A stretch of 28,043 bases of DNA. It comes from a virus. Position 1 is the stretch's first letter; every line of letters starts with the position of its first letter. The stretch covers positions 1-28,043 of the IMG/VR virus record IMGVR_UViG_3300030329_000518. The stretch is one strand, 5' to 3'. The notes beneath the pieces were generated by a model. That model was not told where the DNA came from. It saw only the letters and a list, made by a program, of their open reading frames with translations, and did not search any database. The position numbers were made by a program, and so were the translations under genes. This document shows positions 8,056 through 15,863 of the stretch, piece after piece.

Positions 8056-8266
8056 AGGAAGACTAATACAGAAAAAAGATAGGGTACGAACTCCACAAGA
8101 AACCTTTAGGGTTTTAGCAGAAAAACACTCTGATTTTTGGTTGGAAGCTGAGTTCAACACATTTGACGAAGCCAAAGACTTTATTGACAAAATTTCAACT
8201 AATGATATAAACTATTATATACATAATGAAAATAATAGAGTTTTATACACTAGAGAAGGAATATAA
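8033..8266 (+). CDS. Small hypothetical protein between the sigma-like factor and helicase
   Basis: 77 residues. The start overlaps the sigma-like gene by 23 bases and has a well-placed AAAGGA. The N-terminus is very basic ('MPRRTRRRGRLIQKK'), then a compact alpha/beta part ('FWLEAEFNTFDEAKDFIDKI', 'NYYIHNENNRVLYTREG'). Its TAA shares a base with the helicase ATG, so the two are probably translationally coupled. No family is recognised. The basic tail would suit nucleic acid or RNA polymerase binding, but this is conjecture. Confidence 0.65.
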   Translation: MPRRTRRRGRLIQKKDRVRTPQETFRVLAEKHSDFWLEAEFNTFDEAKDFIDKISTNDINYYIHNENNRVLYTREGI

Positions 8267-9525
8267 TGTCTAGCCCCAGTTATGAATTTATAGAATCAGC
8301 TATCATATTTGGTATTACCGATTACGACAAGTTGAAAAACTTTACCTATCATTCCAATGATTTTGCTAAACATGGGGATGCCTTTAAGTTTTTAGGAGAG
8401 TATTTAGATAAGTATGATACTTTTCCTAGTGAAGAAGTTTTAATCGAGAACTTTCCATCATTGAATCCATCAGCAAAAACACAATCATTAGAATATGCTT
8501 TAGATATATTTAAAAATCAAGTGTTACAACGAGCTGTAGTAACAACGGTTCAACAACAAAGAGAGCTGGTAAAAGAAAATCCTAAACAAGCATTATCAAA
8601 TATAATGAGTGGTTTGTCTGATGTGGATTTAATTTATGATGAAGATATTCAGACCTATGATGATGGGGAAACAGATAGATTAGCCGAATGGAAAGAAAGA
8701 ACCAGAAGACGTAAAATGGGTGATGGTCTTATGGGAGTGCCTACAAGCTTTAGTTTTATAAACCAAGCTGGTATTGGGTGGCAGCCCGGAGAACTAATAG
8801 CAGCATTTGCTCGTCCAACCATAGGTAAAACATGGTTATGCGTTCATTCTGCAGCAACAGCTGTTTATAATGGGCATAAAACATTACTTATATCTACAGA
8901 AATGCCTAATACTCAGATTGCGATGCGATTAGATGTAACCCTAGCTAAAATGATGGGGTATAATTTTTCTCACAGAGCACTAAGACACGGTGATGATATA
9001 AATATTGATTCATATATAAAATTTTTAAAAGAATCAAACAAACATTCTTTATTGATTTGTGATGGTATTGCTGGTCAAACAGGTATATCTTTAGAATCAA
9101 TTGCAAGTCTTATTAGAAAACACCACCCAAAGTTTGTTGTTATAGATGGGGTTTATTTATTGACTACAAAAGACACTGATAAGGCAGCATGGGAGCAATC
9201 TCATGGTATTTTCTATGGCTTAAAAAACTTAGCCATATCAACAAACACTCCAATTATGGTATCAACACAAGCAAACAGGGACGCAGAAAACGTTTACGTT
9301 CCACCATCAGCAGCACAAGTTGCTTTTGGGGACGCTTTGATACGTTCATCAGATGTGGCAGTAGCGTTAGCTAAGGTCGAACACCATGACGATAAAAGAC
9401 TAGTTCAGTTCCAAAAGTATCGAGATGGTGAGTTAGCACAAGATAATCTGGTAATGCAATGGAGTGTAGACAATGGTACAATAAACGAAATCTCAGATTG
9501 GGATTGGGACGATGATGAATTTTAA
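8266..9525 (+). CDS. dnaB: Replicative DNA helicase, DnaB/SF4 type
   Basis: Hexameric helicase that unwinds the fork 5' to 3'. In the 419 residues, the first 120 or so are a shortened helical N-terminal domain. The RecA-like motor follows: Walker A 'ARPTIGKT' (residues 182-189), catalytic Glu in 'STEMP' (Glu212), Walker B 'FVVIDG' (Asp294), Gln in 'VSTQANR' (about 335), and the Arg-finger segment 'QKYRDG' (Arg376). Length is slightly short for DnaB (about 450-470). The C-terminus 'DWDWDDDEF' is acidic and ends in Phe, like the T7 gp4 tail that docks on its polymerase. No loader gene is evident nearby. Start: ATG overlapping the previous stop, with AGAAGGA upstream. Confidence 0.92.
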   Translation: MSSPSYEFIESAIIFGITDYDKLKNFTYHSNDFAKHGDAFKFLGEYLDKYDTFPSEEVLIENFPSLNPSAKTQSLEYALDIFKNQVLQRAVVTTVQQQRELVKENPKQALSNIMSGLSDVDLIYDEDIQTYDDGETDRLAEWKERTRRRKMGDGLMGVPTSFSFINQAGIGWQPGELIAAFARPTIGKTWLCVHSAATAVYNGHKTLLISTEMPNTQIAMRLDVTLAKMMGYNFSHRALRHGDDINIDSYIKFLKESNKHSLLICDGIAGQTGISLESIASLIRKHHPKFVVIDGVYLLTTKDTDKAAWEQSHGIFYGLKNLAISTNTPIMVSTQANRDAENVYVPPSAAQVAFGDALIRSSDVAVALAKVEHHDDKRLVQFQKYRDGELAQDNLVMQWSVDNGTINEISDWDWDDDEF

Positions 9526-9536
9526 GGAGGTATAAC

Positions 9537-9728
9537 ATGGGAATTTTATCATGGATTACAGGAGATAGCGAAGAAGACATTATAGTTACAACAGGAAGAA
9601 GTAAGGGTGCAGGTAAACCTGTAACTAATATTACAGTAGGTGATATACGGAAACGAAGAGTTGTAGACGAAAATGGCTTTGAAAATAAAGTAGTTATATT
9701 CCTAACAAAAACAAAGAAGCGTAGCTAA
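9537..9728 (+). CDS. Small hypothetical protein between helicase and primase
   Basis: 63 residues with a strong AAGGAGG upstream, and a stop overlapping the primase ATG (TAATG). The N-terminus 'MGILSWITGD' is hydrophobic but too short for a membrane anchor. The rest is basic and beta-rich, ending 'LTKTKKRS'. I do not recognise it. Its fixed place inside the replisome operon suggests a replication accessory protein. Confidence 0.65.
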   Translation: MGILSWITGDSEEDIIVTTGRSKGAGKPVTNITVGDIRKRRVVDENGFENKVVIFLTKTKKRS

Positions 9729-10588
9729 TGGTAGACTGGTATTCAGCATTACTACGGTATGGCATAGATGTCGAACACGAGGACGAAGTTTTATTAAACT
9801 GTCCTTTTCATGAAGATAAAAGAAAATCATGTGCTATAAATATAGAAAAGGGGGTTTGGATTTGTTTTGCTGGTTGCGGACAAGGTAACCTAAAATCATT
9901 TTTACAAAAATATTCTGGTAAACCTTGGTCTGAAATAAACGCAGAATTTGAGGTTGAAGAATTAGACTTAGACCTATCTTTTCTAGATGAATACCAAAAC
10001 ACAGAAACTGAGAATGTATATGTAGAACCTGAAGATAAGAGAACAGTCCCATCAAATCATTGGATTTATGACAGAGGATTTTTACCTAGTTTAGTTAATG
10101 ACTGGGGTTGCAAAGTAAACAAATTTTCTGACTTCATGATTCCAGTAAGGGACAATACGGGAAACTATGTAGGATGGATATACAGAAGACAAAATGCTGT
10201 ACCTAAATATATGTTTTCAAAAGGGTTTAGGAAATCACAAGTGCTGTTTGGGGTTGATAAGATAAACAACTTTAGTAAGTTATTTGTGGTCGAAGGGGCT
10301 TTAGATTGTATGTGGTTGCATCAATATGGTTACCCAAGCGTAGCTATATTAGGTGCTTCCATATCAAAAAAACAATTAGAGTTGATTAGTTCTTTGAATC
10401 CTTCAGAAGTTGTGTTATCATTAGATAATGATACTGCTGGAGCTAAGGGGATGTCTAAAGCGACATTTGACATGAAAGACAGATTTCTGTTATCATATTT
10501 AAGGTTACCAAAAAAATATAAAGATGTTCAAGAGATTCGTAACAAAGATGTTTTGGACAGGGTGATGACAAATACAACAATATTTTAA
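9728..10588 (+). CDS. dnaG: DNA primase, DnaG type (zinc finger plus TOPRIM)
   Basis: Makes RNA primers for lagging-strand synthesis. In the 286 residues, the N-terminal zinc finger has Cys25, His28, Cys46 and Cys50 ('CPFHEDKRKS...WICFAGCGQG'), the CHC2-like fold of primases. The TOPRIM core has Glu189 in 'LFVVEGALDC' and the acidic pair Asp233/Asp235 in 'LSLDNDTAG', which bind the catalytic metals. At under half the length of bacterial DnaG it lacks the C-terminal helicase-interaction domain, as is usual in phages that encode primase separately from helicase. The ATG overlaps the stop of the previous gene. The ribosome binding site is weak, so coupling is likely. Confidence 0.88.
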   Translation: MVDWYSALLRYGIDVEHEDEVLLNCPFHEDKRKSCAINIEKGVWICFAGCGQGNLKSFLQKYSGKPWSEINAEFEVEELDLDLSFLDEYQNTETENVYVEPEDKRTVPSNHWIYDRGFLPSLVNDWGCKVNKFSDFMIPVRDNTGNYVGWIYRRQNAVPKYMFSKGFRKSQVLFGVDKINNFSKLFVVEGALDCMWLHQYGYPSVAILGASISKKQLELISSLNPSEVVLSLDNDTAGAKGMSKATFDMKDRFLLSYLRLPKKYKDVQEIRNKDVLDRVMTNTTIF

Positions 10589-10602
10589 ATAGGAGAAAAG
10601 CA

Positions 10603-11286
10603 ATGAGTGGAATTGCAAAAATTCAAAAGAAAATAGATGACTCTAGAAAACCAGTTACTTCTGGAACTGCACCGGGTCGAGAGTTATGGTTCAAAGACGG
10701 AGACCAAGTGTTTTTATCTTCCATAGCTACTGGGGCAGAGGATGACAAGTTTCTAGATGAAATTTATTTATACACATTACGGGTAGGTAATGGTTTTACC
10801 AACGTCTTAAAAGACGATAGGGTAGATACTAGTGCTATCCCGTCTGAAAATTACCCATCTCATAAGTTTGCTATATGGGCATATGTGCACAATGTGATTC
10901 ATACAGAGAAACGAAATGACACTTGGGAAGAGGTTGAAGGACCAGCTGGTAAGAAAGTATATAGAGAAGATGTGAACGACTTCAAAATCATATCTTTGAA
11001 CTTTGGTCGAAGTGACTATATATGGAATCAGCTAGTAGATGTGTATAGCGACTGGGGAGCACTGAACAAAGGTGTAATTAGAGTAAAGAGAACTGGACAA
11101 GGCATGTATGATACTTCATATTCAATTACAGCTACTCCGAAATCTGAAAAGATTCCAGAGGAAAAAATGGCTGAGGTTGATGGCTTACCACTAATCAAGG
11201 ATTATTTCTTTGAGAGATATGGTACTTTCAGTGTACCTGAAGGTGGTTTTGCTAGTGAAGATTCAGAAGACGAGAACTTATTCTAA
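10603..11286 (+). CDS. Putative single-stranded DNA-binding protein
   Basis: 227 residues with a good GGAGA ribosome binding site. It lies between primase and DNA polymerase, the usual place for the phage SSB. The body has alternating strands and aromatics ('RELWFKDGDQVFLSSIATGA', 'HKFAIWAYVHNVIH', 'DFKIISLNFGRSDYIWNQL') and a lysine-rich N-terminus, compatible with the gp32/gp2.5 style of OB-fold. The C-terminus 'ASEDSEDENLF' is acidic and ends in an aromatic residue, the signature through which SSBs recruit helicase and polymerase. It is too diverged for me to name a family, so the function rests on context plus the tail. Confidence 0.65.
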   Translation: MSGIAKIQKKIDDSRKPVTSGTAPGRELWFKDGDQVFLSSIATGAEDDKFLDEIYLYTLRVGNGFTNVLKDDRVDTSAIPSENYPSHKFAIWAYVHNVIHTEKRNDTWEEVEGPAGKKVYREDVNDFKIISLNFGRSDYIWNQLVDVYSDWGALNKGVIRVKRTGQGMYDTSYSITATPKSEKIPEEKMAEVDGLPLIKDYFFERYGTFSVPEGGFASEDSEDENLF

Positions 11287-11303
11287 GAAGGGCATATGAC
11301 ATT

Positions 11304-13274
11304 ATGTCCGTAGTTACCAATGACTCCTTTCAGTCAGACATTGATGAACTGAGGTCGGTTTTAGAGGTAGACCCGACCTTGGTCATTGATGTAGAAACAA
11401 ATGGATTAGAACCATATAAAAACAATCAGATATGCGGTATTGGTGTAGGTCAACCGAATGTTTATGGACTTGCTCAATACTATCCTTTTAGACACCATCA
11501 AGGTGAAAATCTTACACCAGAAAAACTTTCCCAAGTAATTGATTTACTAAACTCTAAAGTTGAATCTTATATAGGATATAATTTAAAATTTGATTTACAC
11601 TTTTTAGAAAAAGAAGGATTAGAGGTTATAACTAAAAAACTTATTGATGTAATAGTTTTAGTTAGACTTATAGAACATTCAGATATAAAAGACCTTGGAC
11701 TTACTCCTACTGGCAAACGAAGGTATGGAGAGGGTGCAGTTCAATATGATATAGATACTAAAAAGGTTCTTAGGTCTAATAAGTGGAGTAAGGACTTTTC
11801 TATGGCACCTCCATCAGTGCTTGGAGAATACTGTAAAAAAGATGTTATTCTTACAGCACGTTTATATACCGATTACTATAAACAAGTAATAAAAACAAAG
11901 CAGAAAAAAGTATTTGAACTTCAATGTAAGCTTACTAAAGTTTTATACAAAATGGAACGTAGGGGAATTTCTATTGATACTGAGTATGCTAATGATACTA
12001 AGACTAAGATTTTACATAGACTAGAAGAAGTTCAGAGCGAGATATATAAATTAGCAGGTAAAGAATTTAATGTTTCTAGTCCTAAACAGATAGGTGAAAT
12101 TTTTTCAGACTTAGGAATAGAGTCGCCAGTAAAAACACCTAAAGGACAAGACTCTTGGAGTGAGGCTGCCTTAGTAAACATAAACCACAGGTTAGCGGGG
12201 CTTATAAGACAGTATAGAACGCTTGAAAAACTAACATCTACATACATAGAGCCTTATGTGAATACTGACACTATGCATACATCTTTTTGTAACTGGGGTA
12301 CAGCTACTGGAAGATTATCAAGCAGAGGACCTAATTTGCAGAATATACCTCGAAATCATTTTAAGTTACTAGAGAGAGACTTATCTGATTATGAGAAGCA
12401 GGAAATAAAAGGTAAGATTGCTGCTACCGTAGGAGCTAAGGGTATGTCTATGAACGAACATTTATCTGATGAGGTTTTGAAGACGTGGTCTTTTGTAGGT
12501 GACGAATCATACACAGATACAGATAAATCACAGATAGCTATACGAAGACTGTTTATTCCTAGAAAGGGTTATTCTTTAGTAGGTTTTGACTACAGTCAAA
12601 TGGAAGTACGTGTGTTCATGTCTTACTTTAGAAACAAAACTATTGATGAAATACTAAACAAAGATGATGTAGACTTCCATAGTGAAGCCGCTAAATTAGC
12701 TTTTGATGTAGATGAGACATCAGATAAGTTCAAAGAGTATAGGCAGGCAGCAAAAGCAATTACGTTTGGGACAATTTATGGGATAGGTAACAAAAAATTG
12801 GCTCAACAACTTAGTACAACCCCTAGAGAAGCTGGGAAGTACAAAAAACAATACTTTGAAGGTATGGAGGGGTCTAAAGATTTCTTTGATGAAGTAGTAA
12901 AGACGGTGACTGGAAGAGGTTGGATAAAGAATAGATACGGTCGGAAGTACAGAATAAACCCGGATTTAGCCTATAAAGGTGTAAATTACTTAGTACAGGG
13001 CACTAGTGCTGATATGTTGAGTGAACGTATGCTAGAAGTAGACCAATATCTTGATGATAAGAAAAGCAATATTCTTTTACAAGTTCATGATGAGATTATA
13101 TGTGAAATTCATGATTCAGAACTTGAAGATGTGCCATATGCTATAAGAGATATATTACAAACTAATAGTTTGGATATACCGCTACAAGTAGATATGGAAG
13201 TGTGTAAGGGGTCGTGGGCAGTAAAGAAAGATTTAGGACCAACTACACTAGAAGATTATATTGACTGGGACTAA
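11304..13274 (+). CDS. polA: DNA polymerase, family A with 3'-5' proofreading domain
   Basis: Replicative polymerase of 656 residues. Exonuclease motifs are intact: Exo I 'VIDVETNG' (Asp29, Glu31), Exo II 'NLKFD' (Asp97), Exo III 'YCKKD' (Tyr176, Asp180). Polymerase: 'TATGRLSS' (333-340), motif A 'LVGFDYSQMEVRVF' (Asp429), motif B 'RQAAKAITFGTIYG' (Arg480, Lys484, Phe488, Tyr492), motif C 'QVHDE' (His595-Glu597). No 5'-3' exonuclease domain is present, as in T7-type enzymes. Phe488 occupies the position of E. coli Phe762. The sequence between 'PRNHF' and motif A (about 355-412) is longer than in Pol I and may be a lineage-specific insertion. Ribosome binding site AAGAAGG lies about 11 bases upstream. 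Confidence 0.95.
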   Translation: MSVVTNDSFQSDIDELRSVLEVDPTLVIDVETNGLEPYKNNQICGIGVGQPNVYGLAQYYPFRHHQGENLTPEKLSQVIDLLNSKVESYIGYNLKFDLHFLEKEGLEVITKKLIDVIVLVRLIEHSDIKDLGLTPTGKRRYGEGAVQYDIDTKKVLRSNKWSKDFSMAPPSVLGEYCKKDVILTARLYTDYYKQVIKTKQKKVFELQCKLTKVLYKMERRGISIDTEYANDTKTKILHRLEEVQSEIYKLAGKEFNVSSPKQIGEIFSDLGIESPVKTPKGQDSWSEAALVNINHRLAGLIRQYRTLEKLTSTYIEPYVNTDTMHTSFCNWGTATGRLSSRGPNLQNIPRNHFKLLERDLSDYEKQEIKGKIAATVGAKGMSMNEHLSDEVLKTWSFVGDESYTDTDKSQIAIRRLFIPRKGYSLVGFDYSQMEVRVFMSYFRNKTIDEILNKDDVDFHSEAAKLAFDVDETSDKFKEYRQAAKAITFGTIYGIGNKKLAQQLSTTPREAGKYKKQYFEGMEGSKDFFDEVVKTVTGRGWIKNRYGRKYRINPDLAYKGVNYLVQGTSADMLSERMLEVDQYLDDKKSNILLQVHDEIICEIHDSELEDVPYAIRDILQTNSLDIPLQVDMEVCKGSWAVKKDLGPTTLEDYIDWD

Positions 13275-13293
13275 AAAACTGATAGAATATAAT
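13261..13293 (+). promoter_or_regulatory. Putative promoter before the DUF3310 gene
   Basis: TTGACT (13261-13266, inside the polymerase 3' end) is followed after 16 bases by TAGAAT (13283-13288) and, overlapping it, TATAAT (13288-13293). The next ATG (13298) lacks a Shine-Dalgarno sequence and begins four bases after TATAAT, again implying a leaderless or nearly leaderless message. Confidence 0.45.
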
Positions 13294-13297
13294 AACA

Positions 13298-13567
13298 ATG
13301 GGCAAATATAACGAAGACGAAATAATTGAAGAAATTAGTGCTTATGTAAACAATACATATGACCAGCACTACAGTGAAGGTGAGGTACAGACCTTAGATT
13401 TTATAGAAGCCTGTGGTGATGCTAAAGCTTTCTGTCGAGGGAACATTCTAAAGTATGCTTCAAGATATGATAAGAAGGGCACACCTAGAAAAGACATACT
13501 AAAAATAATACACTATGCAATGTTGTTATTGCATTTTCATGATAAGGAGACTAAGAATGAAAACTGA
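13298..13567 (+). CDS. DUF3310-like protein (phage 'nucleotide kinase' annotation)
   Basis: 89 residues. The core 'TLDFIEACGDAKAFCRGNIL' followed by 'KYASRYDKKGTPRKDILKII' matches the DUF3310 pattern (iefi...l.fc.GN.iKYi.R...K....DL.Ka..yl), small helical proteins common in phages and often labelled nucleotide kinase without biochemical proof. It is the first gene of the recombination and nucleotide block, next to a MazG-like gene four genes on. There is no ribosome binding site. A -10-like sequence sits immediately upstream of the ATG. The 3' end overlaps the next gene by 11 bases. Confidence 0.75.
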   Translation: MGKYNEDEIIEEISAYVNNTYDQHYSEGEVQTLDFIEACGDAKAFCRGNILKYASRYDKKGTPRKDILKIIHYAMLLLHFHDKETKNEN

Positions 13568-13934
13568 AATTAATCTTGATGACTTTAAAAAGGGCGTAAT
13601 TGATGCCTCAAGATATATGTCAAGAGGAAATACTGATGATGAATTAAGTGACAAAAGGGATGAACAATCAATGAGACGCTATGTTTTAGAAATGGTGGGA
13701 AATGATGCTTCTACTTCTTATACAGAGGGTTTTACGTTTGGAGTGGCATTAAAAAAAGTTATTGAAACCGAAGAAGAAAAAGATATGGCTAGATTTCTCA
13801 TGCAAGAGGGTGTCGAGCATTTGTTTGATGAACACATAATTTCTGAAATAAAAGCGGAAGACCAATCAACAGAAGAAGGGTTTTGGGATAATAGACCTGA
13901 CATTGATAATTTATTAGATGACCATAAGGAGTAA
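13557..13934 (+). CDS. Hypothetical acidic protein
   Basis: 125 residues from the ATG at 13557, which has AAGGAG 8 bases upstream. An in-frame ATG at 13515 would add a Cys/Arg-rich stretch that is the out-of-frame image of the previous gene, so I rejected it. The protein is strongly acidic and mostly helical ('DDFKKGVIDASRYMSRGN', 'GFTFGVALKKVIETEEEKDM', 'EGFWDNRPDIDNLLDDHKE'). There is no family match that I can name. It is co-transcribed with the DUF3310 and nuclease genes. An acidic DNA-mimic or adaptor role is possible, but nothing in the sequence proves it. Confidence 0.65.
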   Translation: MKTEINLDDFKKGVIDASRYMSRGNTDDELSDKRDEQSMRRYVLEMVGNDASTSYTEGFTFGVALKKVIETEEEKDMARFLMQEGVEHLFDEHIISEIKAEDQSTEEGFWDNRPDIDNLLDDHKE

Positions 13935-13937
13935 GAA

Positions 13938-14480
13938 ATGAAAGTACATGAGTGGAAAAAATCAAAACCAGCTGGGGATAAAGGGGAAAAAATACTAATA
14001 AAATTTCTTAATAAGCAAGATAAAATAAAAAGAGTTTTTGATTTGTCTAAGAAGAAAAAATATCAAGACAAAGATATTGATTTAGGTTTAGTCAAGGTTG
14101 GGGAAGATAATAAAGAAATAAAAGAAACTGCTGAGATAAAAACGGACTCAGTGTCAGCTAGTTCAGGTAATGTATTTTTTGAGACTCACAGTAATGTAGA
14201 GGCAAATACATTAGGATGCTTCCTAAAAACTGAAGCTGATTGGCTTTTGTATTACTGTATCATTGAAGACATTTTATATGTGTCTCGTATGAAAGACCTT
14301 AAACCATGGTTTTTAAAAAACTTAGATAGCTTTGCTGATAAAGAACTAAGGAACAAAGCGACTAATGGAAGAAAAGCATACACAACAAGAGGAAAAGTTA
14401 TTCCGAAAAGAACTATAGAAAAATTAAACTTCGTACAAAAATATGAAGGAATAAAGGAGAAAATAAATGGCAAAAGTTAG
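13938..14480 (+). CDS. PD-(D/E)XK superfamily nuclease
   Basis: 180 residues. The catalytic pattern is visible: Glu17 in 'GDKGEKILIKFL', Asp46/Asp48 in 'KDIDLG', and Glu66-Ile-Lys68 in 'AEIKTD', followed by 'GNVFFETHSN' and 'LGCFLKTEADWLLYYCIIED', a layout shared by phage PD-(D/E)XK enzymes. The C-terminal third is very basic and should hold DNA. The likely role is DNA cleavage in recombination, repair or host DNA breakdown. The substrate cannot be deduced. It starts 4 bases after the previous stop with AAGGAG upstream, and its end overlaps the next gene. Confidence 0.65.
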   Translation: MKVHEWKKSKPAGDKGEKILIKFLNKQDKIKRVFDLSKKKKYQDKDIDLGLVKVGEDNKEIKETAEIKTDSVSASSGNVFFETHSNVEANTLGCFLKTEADWLLYYCIIEDILYVSRMKDLKPWFLKNLDSFADKELRNKATNGRKAYTTRGKVIPKRTIEKLNFVQKYEGIKEKINGKS

Positions 14481-14685
14481 TGGACATTTAGGATTTACAT
14501 TTAGGGTAGGAGCAATAGACCTAAACCAATATGGTAGAGTTGATTTGAATATAGACCAAATTGACACAGAACTACCAATAGAACCTCAAATAGAAGACGC
14601 TAAAAAAGTAGCTGACGTTGTTTGGGATGTTTTAAAAGAGAAGATAGACGCTAAGATTGAGGATATATTAGATGAAGGAAAATAG
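14467..14685 (+). CDS. Small hypothetical protein
   Basis: 72 residues with a good ribosome binding site (AAAGGAGA) inside the end of the nuclease gene, overlapping it by 14 bases. It has a beta-rich first half ('GHLGFTFRVGAIDLNQYGRV') and a helical acidic second half ending 'IEDILDEGK'. I do not recognise a family. Tight overlap on both sides says it is a real member of the operon. Confidence 0.65.
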   Translation: MAKVSGHLGFTFRVGAIDLNQYGRVDLNIDQIDTELPIEPQIEDAKKVADVVWDVLKEKIDAKIEDILDEGK

Positions 14686-14932
14686 AGAATCAATTAGAGC
14701 ATCTGTTTTAGAATCAGTACTAGGAGAAAGAGAAAGACAAGACCACTTGTGGGGAGAGCAAAACCACGATGACTCTTGGTGGAATATCCTAGCTACGGAA
14801 AAGAACGGAGATATTGCTGAAGAAATTTTTTCTCAAAGTGATACTAAATTATTTATAGAACTAGTTCAAACAGCTGCTACCTACTTTGCGTGGGCGGAGT
14901 GTGTTAGACGGAGGGTGATGAATGGAAAATAA
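14672..14932 (+). CDS. MazG-like nucleotide pyrophosphohydrolase
   Basis: 86 residues. 'GERERQDHLWGEQNHDDSWW' followed by 'EKNGDIAEE' and 'FIELVQTAATYFAWAECVRR' is the layout of the small MazG-like/dUTPase-like all-alpha family seen in phages (eRerQd.kWGeqnh...l.EEvGEv.ea......ElvQvaA...aw.ea). The putative metal-binding acids are Glu43, Asp47, Glu50 and Glu63. The usual EExGE is degenerate here (E-K-N-G-D), so activity is uncertain. Expected role: hydrolysis of NTPs or dNTPs, either pool sanitation or lowering of (p)ppGpp-like signals. It overlaps both neighbours by 11-14 bases. Confidence 0.65.
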   Translation: MKENRESIRASVLESVLGERERQDHLWGEQNHDDSWWNILATEKNGDIAEEIFSQSDTKLFIELVQTAATYFAWAECVRRRVMNGK

Positions 14933-15863
14933 CGCTGAAGAAGCAATACAAAAATTATTAAAAAACAAAAAACTGAACTTCCAAACAGGAGACAGTGATA
15001 CATTTACAACTAATAGAATACCTTTTAACATACCAGCCTTAGATAAATTGACTGGTGGGGGTATTCCTTTCAAAAAGATGACTCTTATATATGGTCCGAC
15101 CAATGTGGGGAAGTCTTATCTAGCATCACAGATAGTTGTAAATGCTCAGAAAATGGGTGGCAAGGCGGTATGGGTTGATACTGAACTATCCTATGATAAA
15201 GATTGGATGGCTTCGTGTGGTGTAGATGCTAAGAAGATATTAGTATCACAACCAACTACAGGTGAAGAAGCTATGGAGCATGTTAGAGAGGCTATGATAT
15301 CGGGGTTTGAGGTTATTGTGTTAGACAGTATTGCAGGACTAGTGCCCTCTAATGTAGCTGAAGAAGATTTTGGATTTAGCCCAATGGCTTGGCAAGCAAG
15401 ATTTGTAAACAGTTCTTTTCCCAAGCTTTTTCCACATCTTCAAAACGGTTCAGCTTTTGTAGCTATAAACCAAGTAAGAGCTAGTATGGGACCTGTAGCA
15501 TTAGATAATATGCCTGCAGGACAAGGACAAGTATTCTTTGCTCATTCTATTATGCAAGTACAGCGTAAGGGCTGGATAGAAGAGAAAGAGCAAAAAGTCG
15601 GATTCAACATGAACATTAGACTAAGAAAAACTAAGACTGGTGGAGAGAATTGGGATTCAGCGATTGTGCCTTTTAGGGTGGAAGGTGGTATTGATGTGCT
15701 AGAAACATTCATTAGGGATGGTATTGAAGCCAAGCTAATAACACAGGCAGGGGCGTGGTATACTTATGGGGACGTAAAAGCTATGGGTATGAATGGGTTA
15801 AAAGCAAAGTTTGTTGAAGATGAAAAATTGTTTGAGAAACTAAAAGATGAACTTACCCCCTAG
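14922..15863 (+). CDS. recA: RecA-family recombinase
   Basis: Forms filaments on ssDNA and performs strand exchange for recombination-dependent replication and repair. In the 313 residues, Walker A is 'GPTNVGKS' (58-65), the catalytic acid lies in 'WVDTELSYD' (Glu88), Walker B is 'VIVLDS' (Asp135), and 'AINQVRASMG' leads into the L2 loop. The C-terminal 'AGAWYTYGDVKAMGMNGLKA' parallels the 'sGaWYsy.g..igqG...ak' segment of bacterial RecA. It is shorter than E. coli RecA (353) and lacks an acidic C-terminal tail. It is closer to bacterial RecA than to T4 UvsX by eye. The start has GGAGGG 6 bases upstream and overlaps the MazG-like gene. Confidence 0.9.
   Translation: MENNAEEAIQKLLKNKKLNFQTGDSDTFTTNRIPFNIPALDKLTGGGIPFKKMTLIYGPTNVGKSYLASQIVVNAQKMGGKAVWVDTELSYDKDWMASCGVDAKKILVSQPTTGEEAMEHVREAMISGFEVIVLDSIAGLVPSNVAEEDFGFSPMAWQARFVNSSFPKLFPHLQNGSAFVAINQVRASMGPVALDNMPAGQGQVFFAHSIMQVQRKGWIEEKEQKVGFNMNIRLRKTKTGGENWDSAIVPFRVEGGIDVLETFIRDGIEAKLITQAGAWYTYGDVKAMGMNGLKAKFVEDEKLFEKLKDELTP

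Noticed and set aside
13515-13556. N-terminal extension of the 13557 gene
   Set aside because: It would encode a Cys/Arg-rich stretch that is the shadow of the DUF3310 gene. AAGGAG is correctly placed only for 13557.
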